Of a stretch of DNA of 64,000 bases, positions 58,685 to 64,000 are shown piece by piece. The position numbers and the translations under genes are program-made. The DNA lies in the NCBI GenBank assembly GCA_021234155.1, contig JAJEKV010000006.1:1798001-1862000 (forward strand), read 5' to 3'. Each line of letters opens with the position of its first letter. Position 1 is the stretch's first letter. Source of the DNA: Isoetes taiwanensis (Eukaryota; Streptophyta; Lycopodiopsida; Isoetales; Isoetaceae). The notes under the pieces were generated by a model. The model had not been told where the DNA came from and searched no databases. It worked only from the letters and a program-made list of their open reading frames with translations.

Positions 58685-59327
58685 ACTTGGTTGAACGCTC
58701 TTCATTGTGTAAGTTTATAAACGTGAATTAATTTAACAATTGCTCCAACATATCATTACAATCTCTAGCTTATGCAAGCAACATTAGGCACTATTTCTAG
58801 GTAAGGTATAAAGTTGTGCAACTGGAATGAGATAACATTATTGTCAATGGTTAGTGTGTTGTATTTGTAGAACATTTGGTATAATATTGATGGTGGACCT
58901 ATGATTTTGGAACCCCAAGAAAAAGCATGGGCCGATTTTTAGGTTTTTCTTCTCGCGGTGGTTAACAGAGTTACTTGTAAATGGAGCAAGAACAAAACTT
59001 TCGTTTCAAAGAGCATAAATTGGTAACAAATCCGTGCTTATGTAGGGGTATTCTTGTTGTGAAGGACGATTTGAGTATTGTTTTGTGGCGGGACCAGGAT
59101 GATGTTGTTCTATTGACCCTGGTGCAGATCTGGAGGAAACCTTTTTGAATCTAGTCTACACCAGGGTTAACACAAAGTTTGAGGCTAAGTTTGGTCACAA
59201 TAGATTATTTTGCTTTTTTTGCAAGCTTAGAGTGACCGTTTAATAGCTTATTTGATATTGCATTCCTTTGCTTTGGTTCTGTAATTTGTAGTCTAATTCT
59301 TTCGCTCTTGCTAGCATGACATATTCT

Positions 59328-59748
59328 AAATGAGGTGCACCCTGGACTACCACAGTCGTCGGATCCGTCGATCCTACGGCCCAGACCATATGTTGGAGGC
59401 TCTGGGCACCTCTTGTTTCGCTTATTATGCTCATTTATGGCTGGAGCCGCCTATGATTTGAAATGTCAAATACGAGTTTGCCTAAGGTCTTGATGGTATA
59501 TCGAGCCTCTACACGGCTTCGCTTAAGGTTTTAGAATTTGAAATATGGCGGCTCGAACCTCTACCAAAATAACTCAATGTCTTAATAAGACTACTTTAAC
59601 CAATCTAATCAGTGAGCTAACGTGATTATTTTTTATCTTAAATCAATGTTTTTCTTATAACAACCCATTGAATTATTTTAGGGATATGGTCTATAGTTTC
59701 AAGCATTATATCCATATCAAATCCCCCTAGAACCCCTGTCGTTTTGCT
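59328..59748 (-). mobile_element. SINE-like repeat, copy A of tandem dimer
   Basis: From AAATGAGGTGCACC to GTTTTGCT, bounded on both sides by ACATATTCT (59319-59327, 59749-59757). On the minus strand TTAGCTCACTGATTAGA (A box) and GGTTCGAGCC (B box, 59550-59559) form a tRNA-like pol III promoter. Confidence 0.65.
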
Positions 59749-59757
59749 ACATATTCT

Positions 59758-60116
59758 AAATGAGGTGCACCTTGGACTACCACAATCGTCGGATCCGTCG
59801 ATCCCACGGCCCAGACCATATGTTGGAGGCTCTGGGCACCTCTCGTTTCACTTATGCTCATTTATGATTGGGGCCTCTATACAGCTTCATTTAAGGTTTT
59901 AGAATTTGTAATAGGAGGGCTCGAACCTCTACCAAAATAACTCAATGTCCTAATAAGACTACTTTAATCAATCTAACCAGTGAGCTAACGTAATTATTTT
60001 TTATCTTAAATCAATTTTTTTTTTATAACAACCCATTGAATTATTTTAGGGATATGGTCTATAATTTCAAGAATTATATCCATATCAAATCCCTCTGGAA
60101 CCCTTGTTATTTTGCT
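59758..60116 (-). mobile_element. SINE-like repeat, copy B of tandem dimer
   Basis: Second unit, bounded by ACATATTCT at 59749-59757 and 60117-60125. A box TTAGCTCACTGGTTAGA (59972-59988) and B box GGTTCGAGCC (59918-59927) on the minus strand. About 60 bp shorter than copy A, from a deletion in the part 3' to the boxes. Confidence 0.65.
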
Positions 60117-60529
60117 ACATATTCTTCTTACTAGTTTCTTGTGTTCTTATTGTGTGCTGATTAAGACAATTTAAGATCCATATAGCAAGAAGTCAATATG
60201 TAGACTGAGATATTTTAAGAAAATCCTTAAGGGCAGGTCCAAAGTGGCAAAAGGCTATATTTATCTATCTACCTACTATCTATTATGTGCAAATTAGCAG
60301 CTGCTAGTTTAGAGATATTAGTCGGGGAACTCCTAGCTATTCATTTGGGGCCGAGCAGTCTCGAACTCACTCTACGCTAACGTCATGATTCTCAATCATG
60401 CTATTGAATTCTCATTTTATTACCTATTAGGATAATACATCTCCTCCTCCTCTAGAGAAACTTGTATTACCCAGAAAGCATATATCATTTGGAAAGTGCA
60501 TGTGTTCATATTCCCCTCATTATATGACA

Positions 60530-60558
60530 CTAGAAACGTGTGCCCGGCGATACCGGGC
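60530..60558 (-). mobile_element. Helitron 3' end, minus orientation
   Basis: On the minus strand the hairpin GCCCGGTATCGCCGGGC (60542-60558) is followed by eight bases and CTAG (60530-60533), then T. Same architecture as the end at 44349-44376. The body would extend to higher coordinates; no helicase ORF is visible. Confidence 0.55.
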
Positions 60559-60579
60559 ATTAGTGATGGCGTGCGGTAT

Positions 60580-60780
60580 GAGCATGTGGAATGGGGAGGT
60601 GCATAAATCGAATGAAATGAATGGAGTGCTTAGGTGGAATTAAATGGTTAGATTAATAGATTGTGTAACTGTAAGAGAGTGCTTAAATGGAATGTGTAGA
60701 TATAATGGAACATGTAAGGCGGAATAGAGTGTGGAATAGGTGAGAATGTGTAGGTGGAATGGAATGGATAGGATACGAAA
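60580..60780. repeat. Degenerate TGGAATG-rich minisatellite
   Basis: Irregular repetition of GTGTAGGTGGAATGGAATG-like units. It lies just inside the predicted Helitron end. Confidence 0.5.
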
Positions 60781-63700
60781 CATCCAAAACATCAAATGAT
60801 ATACTATTGACATTGTCACATTCACCAGAATGGGGATATAAATGTGTGGGCTTAAATTAATTATAATGTCCATTTCGATTAATTATGTGGATTTTATACA
60901 TTATTTTGACTTTTCATATAGTATGCTATTTTCGTTTTGGGGTTGGGGAGGGTTTTCAGGCAGTGGTTTGGACTATGATTTCCGTATAGTATTGTATTGA
61001 AAAGGGTATAATTTGCCATGTGAGAGGAGCTTCAGTGTTTTATGCTATTTTGGGTGCTTTGCAACTCCCCTTTTTCGTGGATGTTTTTGTAATGGTTGAA
61101 AGAAAAGCTATTTTAAGATTTTTCCACAGCCAAATTTTTAGGCCACGGATGAGATTGCACGCTGCTTTCCTTTTTCGGCGGCGTGCCAAGCGATCCCAGC
61201 GAGCTTCCAGGGAGGTCTTCTGGTCATGCCCTTTATTTGTGTATTCTGTGGGCGACGGCGTTGCAAGAATCGGCAGGTGGGGGTTTGTTGCAGGAATCGA
61301 CCTGCAGGTTGAAATCCCCCGGCGATGGTTCCTGCACAGGGTTCTTCGTTTCTTTGACACAGGGCAGGGCAGGAGCATCGCTGATAGGCAAGGATGTGTG
61401 TGTGGGATAACCAATGGCAGCCATCAAGCGTCATGCAATAGCTGCGCTATATCTCTTCTTCACAATAGAGGGAGTATGGAGTGTGGAGTTTAACGTGTTG
61501 AAGGCAGCCAAGGAAGGCTTGTCTAATGCCTATGCCTCTGTTTTTGATGTGCAGCAGCATGCACCACCACCGGCCATCTCCTTTTCTCCTCCATCGCCAT
61601 CTCCGAAAGCATGTGAAGGGCGGTGGGCAGCGGATAGGAGCGTACAAGGTGGCTGTGAACATGCCGGATTTGCAGGTTGGAAGCGGACCTGCGTCTCTAT
61701 CATATCGATTGCGGGATGGAGCTCTCAAATTCGCCCTGGTTCTCGTATCTGCCACGCTTTCCAATGGATTGTCTCCTGTAATACATATCCGTTCTGATCC
61801 AACATCTTCTTCACAATTGGGCTTATCTTGCCCGCGAAACGAATACTGCAGCGCGGTAGTCTTTTTAAAAGCACGAAACGTGGTTTAAACATATCCATCT
61901 TTGGAGCAGCCAATGCAATCCAAGTCTTGAACACTCTGAGCAAGTCTGAGGGATGTTGCTGCCTTCCCAGGCTCAGTGCATGACCTTCCAAACAATACGG
62001 CACAAGGGAATTGGATACCTTTTAAGGCAGGCATTAGCTGAATGCCAAACGGTTTAAAACCAAGGATTTAGAGAACGGCATTCCTACAAGCTGGGCTCCT
62101 TCATGGAAGTCCGAATTTAAGTTATTATGGTCTCCTGAATCTTTACAATTTTTCTTTCTTTCTTTTCGTTAAAAATAACATAATTTGATTCAGATTCACT
62201 TGATTTTAGCTCCTGGGTGAGCCATGAAATTCCGAATGGGCATGAAAGTTCTGAGCATTTGTGGTTGAAATTCCCCTGTAGCTCTTCATTCTTTTCACAG
62301 ATCCGGATCCTGCGGCTTGTGGTGAGGCCATTGTGTCGTGAGCCAATGCAGGGATTCCGTGGGGTAGTGTGTTCGAGCTATGGCAGCTTTGAACAGGCAG
62401 GCGCTATGGCATAAGGCTATGCTATGGCACCATTGGTTGTTTCCTATTTTGCCTCTCTTTTATTCTTGCTTCAACCATGTGTTCGTTTTACACCATTGAC
62501 ATTGGCATTTATTCTTGCTTCAACCATGTGTTCGGTTTACACCATTGACATTGGCATGTATTTTTTCTCTCAAAATTTTAAGGGCCATTGATCTGGCACA
62601 ATACCGAGAATATCCGCAAGATCAATGGTTAGAAATAAAACTTGAACGTGACGCCATAAAGATAGCAAATAATGAATATAGTATGCGTGACTTTTCAATA
62701 CTCACGATTTAGAATGCTCTATACTTCAACTTACTAAGTAAGTCCCTTTTGTTTCCAACTTAACCAAATTAAAATCTTGGGATGATTGCAGTCCATGTAG
62801 CTACATCACATAAACAAAGTTGGAAATATGAAGCAAAAACACATTTGAAAATATCTCCAACGTGTTAACTTTATGTTAGTCCCCAAAAGTTCATGTATGC
62901 TAACTTCATATTAATGAACTAGGTAAATGCATGGCATTTTTCTATTCCATGCATACAATGATATTTTATTCTAGAAAATAAACGTCATGTGTCTTCAATA
63001 TATCTCATTTTGGATATTGAAATAGAAAAGATACCATCATAAGGACGGGCTTGGCATTTTTATATATGCCATTGCACAGAATAAGCATACTAAACATCTG
63101 CCAAGGGAAGGTTGAAATACTTATTTTGTTCATTTTCGAGGTGGCATCTAAAATGATCTCATTGGCATCACCAAGCCTTTTCCTTTGTTATTACGGCAAG
63201 GCACATCACCAATTGATGGAATGAATAGATTGGCAGAAGAAGATGCCGAAGAAGCTTGACGTTTATCATCGAAGGTGGTGCTATATCAGTTAGAGTAATT
63301 GCAATAGCAGGATAGTCCATGAAACAGAAGAAGCTTGGTGCTTGTTGTGGTATGGGCAATCGAGGAGTTTTGTCCTGCTGGGAAGCTCTTGTGCAGCTCT
63401 AATTCTGCTAAATGATAACAGAGCAGAAGGAATAGGAACGAACATCAAGTACAACTTATATCAAAATGAGGCATCATTTGTACTAAAATCTTCAAAAAGC
63501 AAAATACAAAAACAACGTACCAAAAATGTTGGGGAACTTGTGGAGTAGATTTGCCATATTCACAATACCACTGGAAAAAAACTACTCAAAACATCTTCAA
63601 ACATGGCACAACATAGGAATTGGCTTATGGGCTGAAATGTCTGCAGGGATGTTCCAATATCATTCCATGTGGCCTTGAGTCCTTGAGGCTAGATTGGTCA

Positions 63701-64000
63701 AGGTTGAGAATAGCAATTAAATATGTAAATGCTTTGTATCCCAAAAATGTCACATACAATAAACATAAGTGCTAAGAAAATATTACATGACCACCCAGCA
63801 TAAAAAGGCTTAAGAAAGAAAAACACATTTGGGAGAGTTGAAGGCATAAGAAAGACACCTATCTTGAATTTTGAGAGACATAATAGTCCCAAAGATTATC
63901 ACTTCCCTCAGGAATACATAAAAAGACCATGCAGATGCTTCTGCTACTTACATTGCATAGGAAGAATGGAACAAAACTGCCAAGTTGGACCTTCCATGCC
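60781..64000. other. No secure gene to the end of window
   Basis: Several overlapping frames at 61020-61890 lie in GC-richer sequence, but none shows a recognisable domain. Three GCTATGGC octamers cluster at 62377-62428, and a 49-bp tandem duplication lies at 62461-62558. A gene starting or ending here cannot be excluded. Confidence 0.45.
62461..62558. repeat. 49-bp tandem duplication
   Basis: TATTCTTGCTTCAACCATGT through ACATTGGCAT occurs twice, with one substitution (GTTCGTTTT/GTTCGGTTT). Confidence 0.9.

Noticed and set aside
58379-58705. Minus-strand Phe/Ser/Pro-rich ORFs
   Set aside because: Produced by the polypurine tract.
59911-59990. A functional tRNA gene
   Set aside because: A and B boxes are present but no acceptor-stem pairing or anticodon arm closes, and the segment is part of a repeated ~400-bp unit.
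60290-60390. Another tRNA-derived SINE
   Set aside because: Only a weak B-box-like GAGTTCGAGAC on the minus strand; no A box or second copy with clear ends.
61020-61890. Host gene with overlapping ORFs on both strands
   Set aside because: No domain, no convincing splice chain; frames are open mainly because of local GC content.

Overview
This window reads as nuclear DNA of a land plant. The evidence is a spliced RING-CH gene with short GT-AG introns, a second gene carrying a C-terminal signature known from plant proteins, a Ty3/gypsy chromovirus-like element, Helitron ends, and L1-type and other LINEs. The plant group cannot be fixed from sequence alone. A repeat-rich, large-genome plant such as a fern, lycophyte or gymnosperm would fit, but that is a guess. 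Most of the 64 kb is transposable elements in various states of decay.

Layout. 1-3.77 kb: gene-poor, with short repeats. 3.77-5.06 kb: 5'-truncated L1. 6.5-7.4 kb: (TATC)n microsatellite and a SINE-like repeat with tRNA-type pol III boxes. 7.47-12.53 kb: LTR element with a 1.6 kb 5' LTR, PBS, an unknown gag-position ORF that runs in frame into a histone H3 fold, a second ORF behind a host-like core promoter, and a truncated 3' LTR. 12.5-22.3 kb: no secure gene; long direct repeats, a foldback MITE and tandem duplications. 22.35-25.27 kb: minus-strand LINE. 25.6-33.07 kb: long plus-strand LINE of the same family with an extra Cys-rich ORF and 5'-region tandem repeats. 34.8-37.0 kb: a third LTR copy of the H3-element family, split by a minus-strand L1. 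37.69-44.30 kb: complete but decayed Ty3/gypsy element, apparently inside a Helitron whose 3' end lies at 44.38 kb. 46.7-49.17 kb: intact RING-CH membrane protein gene. 52.25-54.32 kb: 3' part of a minus-strand gene with the serine-rich plant signature and two single-base frameshifts. 54.66-54.99 kb: unexplained ORF. 57.2-58.35 kb: third L1. 59.3-60.1 kb: tandem dimer of the SINE-like repeat. 60.53 kb: second Helitron 3' end. 60.8-64 kb: nothing secure.

The candidate undescribed system is the LTR element at 7470-12529. Between its LTRs a reading frame of about 418 codons is interrupted only by two TAG codons. It joins an N-terminal domain I do not recognise, a charged helical linker and a 97-residue H3 core, about 82% identical to plant H3 by eye and without indels. 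A second ORF follows its own TATA box, GGCCCATTA site and telo-box. The retained LTR parts differ by only about 1.6%, so the copy is fairly young even though it has no pol.

A second unexplained signal is the octamer GCTATGGC, found at least 18 times where about one is expected by chance. It occurs, among other places, upstream of both host genes in the same orientation relative to each gene.
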